Source: Roseateles violae
GTDB taxonomy: Bacteria > Pseudomonadota > Gammaproteobacteria > Burkholderiales > Burkholderiaceae_C
Reading direction: 5' to 3'
DNA: 64,000 nucleotides
NCBI RefSeq assembly: GCF_030410485.1
Contig: NZ_JAUHHC010000002.1
Location: forward strand, 976,320-1,040,319
A model generated the notes under the pieces. It did no database searches and was not told the origin of the DNA. It saw only the letters and a list, made by a program, of their open reading frames with translations. The translations under genes were made by a program, and so were the position numbers. Every line of letters begins with the position of its first letter. The first letter of the stretch is position 1. This document shows positions 29,170-39,900 of the stretch, piece after piece.

Positions 29170-29970
29170 GTGTTCATCGATTCGCATTGCCATCTGAGCT
29201 TTCCCGAGCTGCAGGCCCAGCTGCCGCAGATCCTGGCCGAGATGCAGACCGCCCAGGTCGGCCAGGCGGTCTGCATCTGCACGACGATGGAGGAGTTCCC
29301 CAGCGTGCGCGCGCTGGCCGCCGAACACCGGCAGCTCTGGGCCACCGTCGGCGTCCATCCGGACAACGAGGACGTGCACGAGCCCAGCGTCGAGGAGCTG
29401 GTGCAGGGCGCGCAGGATCCCAAGGTGGTCGCGATCGGCGAGACCGGCCTGGACTACTACCGGCTCAACGGCCGCAGCATCGAGCACGATATGGAGTGGC
29501 AGCGGCAGCGCTTTCGCACCCATATCCGCGCCGCCAGGCAGGCGGATAAGCCGCTGGTGATCCACACCCGCAGCAGCGCCGCCGACACCTTGCGCGTGCT
29601 GCAGGAGGAGGGCTGCCACGGGCATGAGGGAGGCGCCGGCGGCGTGTTCCACTGCTTCACCGAAACCGCCGAGGTCGCGCTGGCGGCCGTCGAGATGGGC
29701 TTTTACGTCTCCTTCTCCGGCATCCTGACCTTCAAGAACGCGCAGGCCTTGCGCGAGGTGGCGCTGCAGCTGCCGCTGGAGCGCCTGCTGATCGAGACCG
29801 ACAGCCCCTATCTGGCCCCGGTGCCGCACCGCGGCAAGACCAACAGCCCCGCCTATGTGCCGCATGTGGCGGCCGCGCTGGCCGAGCTGAAGGGCGTTTC
29901 CGTCGAACAAGTGGCCGAGCAGACGAGCGCCAACACGCGCCGGCTGTTCAAGCTGCCGCAGCCCTCATGA
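29170..29970 (+). CDS. TatD family metal-dependent DNase, YcfH-like (266 aa)
   Basis: TIM-barrel hydrolase. Metal ligands are visible in FIDSHCHL, IGETGLDYY, VIHTR, FHCFTE and ETDSPYLAP; the closing NTRRLF is typical. The GTG at 29170 is the start. It lies between pilZ and an ankyrin gene whose ATG overlaps its stop by 4 bp. Members act as 3'-5' exonucleases or D-aminoacyl hydrolases; the role here is not specified by sequence. Confidence 0.93.
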   Translation: MFIDSHCHLSFPELQAQLPQILAEMQTAQVGQAVCICTTMEEFPSVRALAAEHRQLWATVGVHPDNEDVHEPSVEELVQGAQDPKVVAIGETGLDYYRLNGRSIEHDMEWQRQRFRTHIRAARQADKPLVIHTRSSAADTLRVLQEEGCHGHEGGAGGVFHCFTETAEVALAAVEMGFYVSFSGILTFKNAQALREVALQLPLERLLIETDSPYLAPVPHRGKTNSPAYVPHVAAALAELKGVSVEQVAEQTSANTRRLFKLPQPS

Positions 29971-30614
29971 TGAGCTGGCGGATCGCACTGTCCTGGCTGG
30001 CCGCCGCGCTGCTGGCCGCCGGCCCGGCGCGCGCCGCCGACATCGACGAGCTGACCACGGCCGCCTACCGCAACAATGGCCGCGAGGTCACCAGCCTGCT
30101 GATGAAGGGGGTCGACCCGAACGGCCGCGATTCGCAGGGGCGCAGCCCGCTGGAGGTGGCGATCCGCGAGGAGTCGCCGAAATCGCTGCAGGCGCTGCTC
30201 GACTACCCGGGGCTGAACATCGACGCGGCCAATGGCGTCGGCGAGACACCGCTGATGCTGGCCGCGCTGAAGGGCCAGCTGGACTGGGTCAAGACCCTGG
30301 CCGCGCGCGGCGCCAAGATCGACAAGGACGGCTGGACGCCGCTGCACTATGCCTGCAGCGGCCCCGACAACGGCATCGCCGCCTGGCTGATCGCCAAGGG
30401 CGCCGCCATCGATGCGCGTTCGCCGAACGGCACGACGCCGCTGATGATGGCCGCGCGCTACGGCCCCTACGACCTGGCCGAGCAGTTGCTCAAGCTGGGC
30501 GCCGACCCGACATTGCGCAACCAGCTGGGCCTGACGGCCGCCGACTTCGCCGCCGCCGCCGAGCGTGAGAAGCTGCACAAACTGCTGCTGCAACGCCAGC
30601 AACAGGGCCGCTGA
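29967..30614 (+). CDS. Secreted ankyrin-repeat protein (215 aa)
   Basis: A signal peptide (about 1-23, ending ARAAD) is followed by about five ankyrin repeats, seen in the recurring G-x-TPLxxAA pattern (GRSPLEVAIRE, GETPLMLAALKGQ, GWTPLHYACSG, GTTPLMMAARYG, GLTAADFAA). It is a periplasmic protein-binding scaffold. It is translationally coupled to tatD by ATGA and commonly sits there in betaproteobacteria. Partner unknown. Confidence 0.9.
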   Translation: MMSWRIALSWLAAALLAAGPARAADIDELTTAAYRNNGREVTSLLMKGVDPNGRDSQGRSPLEVAIREESPKSLQALLDYPGLNIDAANGVGETPLMLAALKGQLDWVKTLAARGAKIDKDGWTPLHYACSGPDNGIAAWLIAKGAAIDARSPNGTTPLMMAARYGPYDLAEQLLKLGADPTLRNQLGLTAADFAAAAEREKLHKLLLQRQQQGR

Positions 30615-30622
30615 AGCCGGTC

Positions 30623-30650
30623 GGCCGGCAGCACCGGCCTAGGAATTTTT
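30623..30650 (+). terminator. Candidate terminator after the ankyrin gene
   Basis: GGCCGG (30623-30628) pairs with CCGGCC (30634-30639) around a five-base loop; a short T run follows at 30646-30650 after a gap of six bases. It closes the mltG-to-ankyrin operon. Confidence 0.5.
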
Positions 30651-30745
30651 CTGACAAGCGCTTTGGCGGCGAGCCGACTACGCGCGGCGCGGCCGCTTGC
30701 CTACAGTTGACTCACCTTGCAAGAACACGCAAGCGGAGTCGCAAA

Positions 30746-30988
30746 ATGCTGAGCACCCAAGTCAACAGCCCCTTCGCCATGTTGCTGGATCCGGAGCAGG
30801 TCGTTCGCGCGATCGAGCATTCGGAGCGCCTGAACCGCCTGCACAGCCGCGTCTACCGCCCGCTGGACAAGCCCATCATCCCGAAGAACGACGGCAAGCA
30901 GCAAGTCACCGCCGACTTCGACCGCCTGATCGACGCCGCCCCGGAAGAGATCGAGGAAATCTTCGAGGACGGCAATCCGCAGGCCTGA
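30746..30988 (+). CDS. Conserved hypothetical protein (80 aa)
   Basis: The ATG at 30746 follows a GCGGAG ribosome site. The sequence starts MLSTQVNSPFAMLLDPEQVV, has HSERLNRLHSRVYRPLDKP in the middle and ends very acidic (EEIEEIFEDG). It is a cytoplasmic, mainly helical small protein of a type I recall as common in Burkholderiales without a known function. Confidence 0.75.
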   Translation: MLSTQVNSPFAMLLDPEQVVRAIEHSERLNRLHSRVYRPLDKPIIPKNDGKQQVTADFDRLIDAAPEEIEEIFEDGNPQA

Positions 30989-31127
30989 ACCCGCCCCGGG
31001 CGACAGACGTCGCCGACGCCTGTTTTCTCCCCAGAGTGCGGTGCGGCAATGAGGCCGCAGCTTGGCTACCATAATGCATCGGCTGTCGCTGCCGGCTCCC
31101 CCGGCGTGACGGCTCGCGGGAGGTGCT

Positions 31128-32519
31128 ATGGACCAAGCGGACCAGGAACTCGCATCCGGCCGGGGCGCCGCGCTGACGCAGCGTGAACATCGAGCCCTGA
31201 CTCCGCCCGGCGGCCTCGCCGCCGGCCCCCGATCGGCCCCGGCCGTCCTGCGCGGCTGGACCGAGCTGGCCGAGAAGTTGTTCTCCGCCTATCCGGGCAG
31301 CCTGGGCCTGCATCTGGGCGATGGCCCCAGCGGCCTGTTCGGCCGCGCCGCCGGCCGGCAGGCACAACCCGATTTCAGCCTCGGCCTGCGCGATGCGCAG
31401 GTGCTGCGGCGACTGGTCGTCGGCCGCGATCCGCTGCGCTTTGCCGATGCCTATTTCCGCGGCGATCTGGAGATCGAGGGCGATCTGTTCGCCGCGCTGC
31501 GGCTGAAGGACTTTCTGCACGAGCTGCGGCTGCCGGCGCGCGACCGGCTGAAGCTGCTGCTGCGCGCGCTGCGCCTGGGCAATGAAGCGGCCGACGACAG
31601 CCTGGCCGCGCCCGACGTCAAGGCCCATACGCGGCAGGAGAACCGCGCGGCGATCGCCTTCCACTACGACGTCTCCAACGAGTTCTATGCGCTCTGGCTC
31701 GATCCGGCGATGGTCTATTCCTGCGCCTATTTCGAGCGACCCGAGCTGAGCCTGGCCGAGGCGCAGACCGCCAAGCTGGAGCACATCTGCCGCAAGCTGC
31801 GCCTGCGCGAGGGCGAGCGTTTCCTGGACATCGGCTGCGGCTGGGGCGCGCTGGTCATGCACGCGGCGCGCCATCACGGCGTGCGCGCGCATGGCGTGAC
31901 CTTGAGCAGCCAGCAGCTGGCGCTGGCGCGCCAGCGCATCGCCGCCGCCGGCCTGGGCGATAGCGTCACGGTCGAGCTGTGCGATTACCGCGATCTGCAG
32001 GGCGAGGGCAGCTACGACAAGGTCGCCAGCGTCGGCATGTTCGAGCATGTCGGCCTGCGCAATCTGCCGCAGTACTTCGCCAAGGTCCACAGCCTGCTGA
32101 AGCCGGCCGGCCTCTTCCTCAACCATGGCATCACCCACAACGAGGAGGGCTGGGGCCAGGCCTTGTCGGCCAAGTTCATCAACCGCTACGTCTTCCCGGA
32201 CGGCGAGCTGGACCTGCTCAGCAATGTGCAGCGGACGATGGAGCGCCAGCGCTTCGAGATCCTCGATGTCGAGGGCCTGCGTGCGCATTACGCGCTGACC
32301 CTGCGGCATTGGGTGGCCGGGCTCGAGCGCCATCACGACGAGGCGCTACAGCATGTCAGCGAATCGACCTACCGGATCTGGCGGCTCTATATGGCGGCCA
32401 GCGCGCTGGAGTTCGAGACCGGCGAGCTGGGCATCTACCAGATCCTCGGCAGCGCGCGCGGCGCGGACGCGGCGGCGCTGCAGGACCGGCCCTGGACGCG
32501 GCGCTATATGTATCCCTGA
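31128..32519 (+). CDS. cfa: Cyclopropane-fatty-acyl-phospholipid synthase (463 aa)
   Basis: SAM-dependent methylation of unsaturated membrane phospholipid chains. The N-terminal lipid-binding part (about 40-160) ends before the catalytic domain, which carries IAFHYDVSNEFYALWLD, YSCAYF, the SAM site LDIGCGWGALV (about 234-244) and MFEHVG. The closing WRLYMAASALEFETGELGIYQIL is family-typical. A ribosome site (gggaggtgct) precedes the ATG. Cyclopropanation hardens membranes against acid and solvents, fitting the envelope theme of what follows. Confidence 0.94.
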   Translation: MDQADQELASGRGAALTQREHRALTPPGGLAAGPRSAPAVLRGWTELAEKLFSAYPGSLGLHLGDGPSGLFGRAAGRQAQPDFSLGLRDAQVLRRLVVGRDPLRFADAYFRGDLEIEGDLFAALRLKDFLHELRLPARDRLKLLLRALRLGNEAADDSLAAPDVKAHTRQENRAAIAFHYDVSNEFYALWLDPAMVYSCAYFERPELSLAEAQTAKLEHICRKLRLREGERFLDIGCGWGALVMHAARHHGVRAHGVTLSSQQLALARQRIAAAGLGDSVTVELCDYRDLQGEGSYDKVASVGMFEHVGLRNLPQYFAKVHSLLKPAGLFLNHGITHNEEGWGQALSAKFINRYVFPDGELDLLSNVQRTMERQRFEILDVEGLRAHYALTLRHWVAGLERHHDEALQHVSESTYRIWRLYMAASALEFETGELGIYQILGSARGADAAALQDRPWTRRYMYP

Positions 32520-32545
32520 GTCCGCCATCGGCAAGGGCCGCCAAT

Positions 32546-32563
32546 TGTCGGCCTTGTCCGACG
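32546..32563. promoter_or_regulatory. Inverted repeat TGTCGG-N6-CCGACG, candidate operator
   Basis: One copy of the recurrent 18-bp motif, centred about 86 bp before the OmpA-like lipoprotein start and 35 bp after the cfa stop. A further CCGACA half-site follows shortly downstream (near 32580). Confidence 0.5.
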
Positions 32564-32640
32564 GCCGCTGCCGCCTGCTGCCGACAAGGGCAGCAACGGC
32601 GTCTTCCTAACATCGTTCCATCGATAGCGAGGAGATGCCG

Positions 32641-33282
32641 ATGAAAGCGACCACGACCAGCCTGCCCTGCCTGGCCCTCATCCTGAGCCTGGCGGCCTGC
32701 TCCTCGATGAGCGAGCGCGAGAAGGGCACGGCCACCGGCGCCGGCATCGGCGCGGTCGCCGGCGCGGTGATCGGCTCGGCCACCGGCGGCAGCGCCGGCA
32801 AGAGCGCGGCCATCGGCGGCGCGCTCGGCGCGCTGGGCGGCAATCTCTGGTCCAAGCATATGGAAGACAAGCGCCGCGCGCTGCAGACCGCCAGCGCCGG
32901 CACCGGCGTCGCGGTCGAACGCACGCCGGACAACCAGCTGCGCCTGAACGTGCCCAGCGACGTCTCCTTCGACCTCGGCCGCGCCGATATCCGGCCGCAG
33001 ATGCGCCCGGTGCTCGACGAGATCGGCCGCAATCTGGACCCCGAGGTGCGCGTCACCATCGTCGGCCATACCGACAGCAGCGGCAATGACGGCATCAACG
33101 ATCCGCTGTCGCTGGATCGCGCCGAGGCGGTGCGCAACTATCTGGCCGATCGCGGCGTCCGCTCGACGCGGATGGCGATCGAGGGCCGCGGCTCGCACCA
33201 GCCGGTCGCCAGCAATGCCAGCGAGGCTGGCCGCGCGGCGAACCGGCGCGTCGAGATCTTCCTGAGCCAGCCCTCGGGCTGA
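32641..33282 (+). CDS. OmpA-family lipoprotein, YiaD-like (213 aa)
   Basis: Signal peptide with lipobox LAAC at about residue 20. A Gly/Ala-rich glycine-zipper segment (GTATGAGIGAVAGAVIGSATGG, about 31-52) probably inserts in membrane. The C-terminal OmpA domain (about 100-213) has VSFDLGRADIRPQM, the peptidoglycan-binding VGHTDSSGNDGIN, and NRRVEIFL. It tethers outer membrane to peptidoglycan. GAGGAG at 32629-32634 favours the ATG at 32641 over the one at 32635. Confidence 0.92.
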   Translation: MKATTTSLPCLALILSLAACSSMSEREKGTATGAGIGAVAGAVIGSATGGSAGKSAAIGGALGALGGNLWSKHMEDKRRALQTASAGTGVAVERTPDNQLRLNVPSDVSFDLGRADIRPQMRPVLDEIGRNLDPEVRVTIVGHTDSSGNDGINDPLSLDRAEAVRNYLADRGVRSTRMAIEGRGSHQPVASNASEAGRAANRRVEIFLSQPSG

Positions 33283-33311
33283 AATCAGCACCCCAGTCAC
33301 GGAGCTCCATC

Positions 33312-33935
33312 ATGGCCAGCCGCTCGTTCCCCCGATCGACGCGCTGGCCCTGCTGCTGCCTGCTGGCGCTGCTGAGCGCCCCGGCCCTGGCGCAGGACGC
33401 GCGCTGGCAGCCGCCCACCGATCCCGACTCCACCCATCTGAGCGTGACGCAGAGCGTCGTCGAGCCGCTGGCCACCGCCGGCGCCGCGCCGAATGCGCTG
33501 CAGCGCGCGGCCGAACTGCCGGCCGCGCGTCAGACCATGCTGTGGGCCGAGCGCCAGCATTGGGCGCTGGGCGTCGGCGTCGAGCAGCGCCTGCGCTTCG
33601 ACGGCGCGATGCGCCTGCGCCCCTTCGAGGGCCAGCAGCCGCGCGACGGCGGCCTGGTCGTCGGTCTGGCGCTGAATACCGGTCCGCAGACCCAGCTCTC
33701 TGTGCAGACCCCGCTGCTGCCGGCGCCGCGCCTGCAGTTCTCGCCCAGCGGCGAGCCGCTGCCCGCCGGTGACGGCTCGCGCGAGCTGCGCATGGGTCTG
33801 GAATTCCGCAGCACCGACCGGCTCAAGGACCTGCGCCGCGGCCTGCTGATGAAGGTGGAGCTGAGCAATCAGACCACCCTGGCGCTGAAGCCGCGCGCCG
33901 GCAAGGTCGGCATTACCCTGAACAAGAGCTGGTAG
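33312..33935 (+). CDS. Secreted hypothetical protein (207 aa)
   Basis: An N-terminal signal peptide (about 1-28, ending ALAQD) follows a CGGAG ribosome site. The mature part alternates hydrophobic and polar residues in strand-like stretches (LGVGVEQRLRFDGAMRLRPF, GLVVGLALNTG, LRMGLEFRS, KVGITLNKSW). A terminal aromatic follows a beta-strand, as in outer-membrane barrels. A small barrel or barrel-associated protein is possible; no family is recognised. It follows the OmpA-like gene closely. Confidence 0.7.
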   Translation: MASRSFPRSTRWPCCCLLALLSAPALAQDARWQPPTDPDSTHLSVTQSVVEPLATAGAAPNALQRAAELPAARQTMLWAERQHWALGVGVEQRLRFDGAMRLRPFEGQQPRDGGLVVGLALNTGPQTQLSVQTPLLPAPRLQFSPSGEPLPAGDGSRELRMGLEFRSTDRLKDLRRGLLMKVELSNQTTLALKPRAGKVGITLNKSW

Positions 33936-33964
33936 CTCTTGCGGGGTCTGCTCCGCCTATTCCC

Positions 33965-36900
33965 CTACTCCTTCTCGACCGGCAGCTCCGATTCGACCAG
34001 GGCCGTCGCCGGCGCGGCCGGCGGCGCGACGACCACGTGCACGCTGCCCTCGGGCCACTGCGACAGGTCGATCTGCTCGTCGAGGCGGGCCGGGCGCGCG
34101 CTCTCATGCGTGGCCAGCGCCTCCTCGGCCGTGTCCTCGTCCGCGCAGACGATGATGCGGTGCCAGGCCTCGCCGTGGCGCAGCGCGACCTCGGCGGCCA
34201 GCCAGTGCGCGGGCAGGCAGGGCTGCAGACTGACGCGGCCCTCGGCCAGCACGACGCCGCAGATCGACTCGACCGCGGCGCGCAAGAGCCAGCCGGCCGA
34301 GCCGGTGTACCAGCTCCAGCCGCCGCGGCCGATATAGGGCGGCTGCGTGTAGACATCGCCGGCCATCACATAGGGCTCGATCGCATAGGCGCTGCCGCGG
34401 CGCCGGTCCTGCCAGCGATGCGCCGGGCTCAGCGCGCGGAAGACCTGCCACATCGCATCGCGCTGGCCCAGCTGTGCCAGCGCCATCAGCGCCCAGACCG
34501 CGCCATGGTTGTACTGGCCGCCGTTCTCGCGCACGCCGGGCGGATAGGCCTGGATATAGCCGGCGCTGGGCCGCTGCCGGGCCAGCGGCGGATCGAGCAG
34601 GCGCAAGAGCTGGTTGGGGCCGTCCATCAGCCGCGCGCCGGCGCTGACCATGGCCTGGCGCGCGCGCGCCGGATCGCCGGCCCCGCTGAGCACGGCCCAG
34701 GCCTGGGCAATCAGGTCGATCCGGCATTCCTCCTGCGTGGAGGAACCCAGCGGTGTGCCGTCGTCGAAGAAGCCGCGCAGATACCAGGCGCCGTCCCAGG
34801 CCTGCTCGTCCAGCGCGCGCGCCCAGCCGGCGCGTGCCGCCTGCCAGCGCTGCACGCGCGCCTGGTCCTGGCGCGCCGCGGCGATGGGCGAGAAATCGGC
34901 GATCACCTGGCACAGGAACCAGGCCAGCCAGACCGACTCGCCGCGGCCCTGGTCGCCGACGCGGTTCATGCCGTCGTTCCAGTCGCCGGTGCCGAACAGC
35001 GGCAGGCCATGGGCGCCGCTGGCCAGGCTGCGGTCGATCGCGCGCGCCGCATGCTCGTACAGCGACACCGCCTCGCCGCCGAAACCGGGCGTCTCGTAGA
35101 TGTCCTCGGCGCCCGGCGGCACCTGCTGGCCGACCAGGAAGGGCAGGGCCTCGTCGAGCAGGGCCAGGTCGCCGCTGCGCTGCACATAGTGGGCGAGGGC
35201 ATAGGGCAGCCACAGCCGGTCGTCGGAGAAATGCGTGCGCACGCCGGCGCCGCCCGGCTCGTGCCACCAATGCTGGACGTCGCCCTCCGGGAACTGGCGC
35301 GCCGCGCAGCGCAGGATTTGCTCGGCCAGCAGCGCGGGTGCGCGCGTGGCCAGCGCCATCGCGTCCTGCAACTGGTCGCGATAGCCGAAGGCGCCGCCGG
35401 CCTGGTAGAAGCCGGCGCGTGCCCAGATCCGGCAGACCAGGGTCTGGTAGGGCAGCCAGTGGTTGACCAGCGCATCGAACTGCGGATCGGGCGTCTGCAC
35501 CTGCACGCCGCCAAGCAGCGCCGGCCATTGCTCGCGCTGCCGCGCCAGCCGCTCGGCCGGCGCGATCGCCCAGGCCTGCTCGAGCAGCGCCTGCGCGGCG
35601 GCCGGATGCGCGCCATGGCCCAGCAGCACTGTCAGGCTGGCCGCGCCATCCGGCGGCAGATCGATCTCGGCGCCCAGCGCCGCGCAGGGGTCCAGGCCGG
35701 CGCCGCTGCGCTGGCCCAGGCGCGCGGGCAGCACCATGCGGCCGGCGCTGTCGAAGAACTCGCGGCGGTCGCAGGTCCAGTCCTGGGCGCCGAGCCGGAT
35801 CGCCGCCTCGCCCGGGGCCTCGCCGGCCTGCGCCGGCCGCAGCGCCAGGACGGCGGTCGACTCGCCGAAGCCGCCCAGATGGTCGAGCTGGGTCGCCAGC
35901 AGGGCCAGCGCGCTGCTGGGCCGCGGCAGGCCGGCGCCCTCGGGGCCGGTGATCAGCCAGGTCGGCCGCGTCAGCACCGACAGCCGCTCCTGCCGCGCGC
36001 TGCCCAGCTGCCATTCGGCCAGCGCGACCAGGCGCAGGCGCCGCCGCGGGCCGGACTCATGGCGGATCTGCACCTGCAACTGCTTCAGCGAGGCCTGCAC
36101 GTCCACGCACCAGCTCAGGGTGATCTCCAGCCCGTCCAGGCGCTGGCGATGGCGGCTGTAGCCGATGCCATGCTCGATCTCGCAGCTGGCGCGCTCGCCG
36201 GGGCTGGGCAGATGCCGGCCCAGCGGCCAGACGCGGCCCTGGTCCAGGTCCTGCAGCAGCAGCCATTCGCCGGCCGGATCGGTCAGCGGATCGTTGGACC
36301 AGGGCGTCAGCTGCTGCATGCGGCTGTTGCCGGCCCAGCAATAGCCGCCGGCCAGCTCGGTGACCTGGCAGCCGAAGCCGGCATTGGCCAGCACATTGGC
36401 CCAGGGCCGCGCCGGCAGCCGGGTCGGCGTCAGCTCGAAGGCAAAGGCGCCGGTCTCGGCATGGAAGCGCCCGTCCGGCGGCAGGGCCGTGCCGCGCGGC
36501 CGGCCGTCCAGCGGATCGGGCACCGGCAGGCTGCGCAGCGCGCGCCGGCTCTCGAACTCGCGCTGCTGCTCGTCCATCCAGCGCTCCAGCTGCTGGGCCA
36601 GCGAGCGGCCATCGGCCAGCAGCTTCAGCCGCGCCAGGGTCTGCAAGGTGTAGCGCTCGTCGGCGCTGAGGTCCTGCTCGCGCAGCACATGCAGGCTGGC
36701 GCGCAGATGCGCCGGCCGCTCCTGCTGCTGGGCCTGGTGGCGGGCCAGCAACTGCTGCAGCGCCTGCTGCACCGGCGCCAGATAGGAGTTCGGCTCGCCA
36801 TTGCTGACCACCAGGTCGACGCCCAGGCCGCAGGCCGACCACAGGCGCAGCGCCTTCTTCAGCGCCTGCACCAGGCCCAGCCCTTCCTCGCCGCTGATCG

Positions 36901-39900
36901 CGACCCAGATGATGGGCCGGTCGCCGGAGATGCCATGGCGCCAGAGCAGGCGGCGATCGCAGCGGCCGACCGTGCTGCCGCCGACGGCCGGCGCGACGCC
37001 GGGCAGGGTGGCGCGCGGCGCGGCGACGCCCTCGCGGGTCAGCAGCGCGCTGACCACGGTGTTCATGCGCAGCATCGCGGCCCAGGTGTCGGCATCGAAC
37101 TGCAGCTCGCGCAGGCGGATGCCGGCCATCGTGTGCGACATGCTGGACGCGCGCTCGACATGGGCGGCCTGGCGGTATTTGTCCACCAGCGCGTCCAGCG
37201 TCTCCGCGCCATGGGCAGCTGCGCTGCAGAAGGTCAGGCGCAGGCTCGCGCCGGGCGCCAGGCGCAGGCGCAGGCCGATGCCGGCCAGCGGATCGAGGCC
37301 GGTGTCCAGCGCCAGGCCCGGGCCGCTTTCCTCGCCGGCCTGCTGCTCGAGCAGGCTGTGGCCGGCGTCGCCCAGCGGGCGGGCGACGCTGCCATAGCGG
37401 CCCAGCCAGCGGGCGCGGTCGCTGCAGGGCTCGACCGCCTCGACCGCGCCCTCGGGCGCCTCGATGCCGGCCAGGAAATGCACGGCCAGCACCGCCTGCT
37501 CGTCCGGCAGGCGCGGGCGCCGGCGCAGATAGAGCACGCGCTCGACCGCGTCCCAGCGCATCTGCACGAACAGATTGGAGAAGGCCGGATGCGCCTCGTC
37601 GGCCTTGTGCGGCGCCAGGCTCGCCTCGAAGCAGGTCATCAGGTTCAGCAGCAGCTCGGCCTTGCCGGTGTTGCTGAGCTCCAGCTGGCGCAGCTCGCAA
37701 TCGTCCTCGGGACTGACCCAGTTGGTGATGCGCGATTGGCAGTCGGGCCAGTGGGCGTCGAAGATCACCCGGTCGGCCTGCATGCGGCAGCGGTAGCGCG
37801 CCGCGCGATCGGGCGCCGGATGCGCGGTCAGCGACTGCCAGGGCATCTCGCTGCCGCCGACGCCGCTGCGCTGCAGATAGAAGAAGCTGCCATGGCCGTC
37901 GCGCAGCAGATCGTCGCGCCAGCGCGTCAGACCCACACCGTCCCAGCTGCTGTAGCCGCCGCCATGGCTGCGCAGCAGCACCGCGTAGCGGCCGTTGGTG
38001 AGCAGCTGGGTGCAGGGCAGGCCGTCCTGCAGCGGATCGATCTCGCGCAGCAGGCGCGCGCTGCGCGGCGTGCGCGGCGGCGGCAGCGGCGGCGCCGCGC
38101 TGAGCCGCGCGACCTCGTAGGGCGCGCGCTCGTGCAGCAGCGAGCCGACCGCGCGCAGATGCGCGTCGCTCATCGCCCAGCGCCGCGGCGCCTCGTCGGC
38201 CAGCAGATTGCACAGCGCCACCAGGCCCATCGCCTGGTGATGGGTCATATAGGTCTGCACCAGGGTGAAGCTGCTGCCCTCGGCCTGGCGCTGCGGCGTG
38301 TAGTCCAGCGCCTCGATGAAGCCCATCGCGCGGCGCGCGCCCAGTTCCTGCAGCGCGCGCAGATTGGCCACCGCCGCGCAGGGATCGATTTCCAGCGCCA
38401 GCAGGGTCGCATAGGGCGCCAGCACCCGCTCGTCCCGCGGGGTGCGGCGCAGCGCCAGGCGCGGCGCGCCCTGCGGGCCGTACTGGTAGGCCAGGGTATG
38501 GTCCTGGCCGGCGATGGCCGATTCGGAAATGCCCCAGGGCGTGCCCTGCTTGGCGCCTTCGGCGCGCTGCTCGATCACCGCGCTGCGCACCGCCTGGCCC
38601 AGCACGCTGCCGGGCGGCTCGTCCAGCACCAGCGAGGGCATCAGGTACTCGAACATCGAGCCCGACCAGGACTTCAGCCCCAGCTCGTGGCCCTCGGCAT
38701 ACAGCGGCCGGCCCAGCGCCGACCAATGCTCGACCGGCACATCGCCCTTGGCGATCGCCAGCAGGCTGGTCAGCCGCGCCTCGCTGGCCAGCAGGTCGTA
38801 GTGGTTGTCGTCGAGCTGCTGGGAATCGGCGCGGTAGCCGATGTGCAGCAGGCGGCGCTCGCGGTCGTAGAGCGCCGCGAAATCGGCCTCCAGCGCGATC
38901 TCGCGCAGGCGCTGGCCGATCACGCGCAGGCGGTCGTTCAGGGCCCGCAGGTCCTCGCTGCGGTCGCGCAGCGCCGACTCCACCGAGCCGACCAGATCAT
39001 GCGCCAGCCACATCGCGCCGCGATCGTCCCCCTCGCCGAGACCGCGGTGCAGCGCGTCGAGCTCGTGGCGCGCCTGGCGCAGCTTGGCATTGAGCGCCTG
39101 CAGCTGGCGCGCGCTCTCGGGCCAGGCCCATTCGCCGCTGGCCAGCGCGGCCAGCGCCTGCAGCGAGGGCGCGCCGCTGAGCAAGGGCTGCAGCGCGCGC
39201 AGGCGCTGCAGCGAATACTGCAGCATGCGGCGCGCGCGCTGCTCGGCCGCCTCCGCATCGATCTGCGTCGCCAGTTCGCAGGCGCGTGCCACCGCCAGCA
39301 GATGGGCCGAGCAGTTGCCGCTGTCGACGGCCGAGACATAGGCCGGCGTCAGCACCGCCAGCGACTGCGTGTCGTACCAGTTGTAGAAATGGCCGCGCCA
39401 GCGCGGCAGCCGCTCCAGTGTCGCCAGGGTCAGCTGCAGGCGCTCGGCCATCGCTGCGCGGCCGATGAAGCCGAGCTCCTGAGCGCAGGCGACCGCAAGC
39501 AGATAGAGGCCGAAATTGGTCGGCGAGCTGCGGTGCGCGACCATGGTGCGCGGCGTCAGCTGCACATTGTCGGGCGGCAGATGGTGGTCCTCGGGGCCGA
39601 TGTGCTGTTCGTAATAGCGCCAGCTGTCGCGCGCCAGGCCCTGCAGATAGTCGCGCGATTCCTCGTCCAGCCGCTGCTGCGGCTCGGTGCGGCGCGGCCG
39701 GCTGGCCAGCCAGGTCCACAGCGGTGCCGCCGCCCACAGCGCCAGCAGGGCCAGGCTGCCGGGCCAGTGCACCGGCGCGCCGAGCAGGGCCGCCGCGCCC
39801 AGCGCCGCCAGCAGGCCCAGGGCCGTCAGCGGCACCCGCCGGTGCAGGCGCAGCAGGGCCGGCAGCTCCGTGCGCGCGGCCCGCTCGGCCGCCTCGGCCG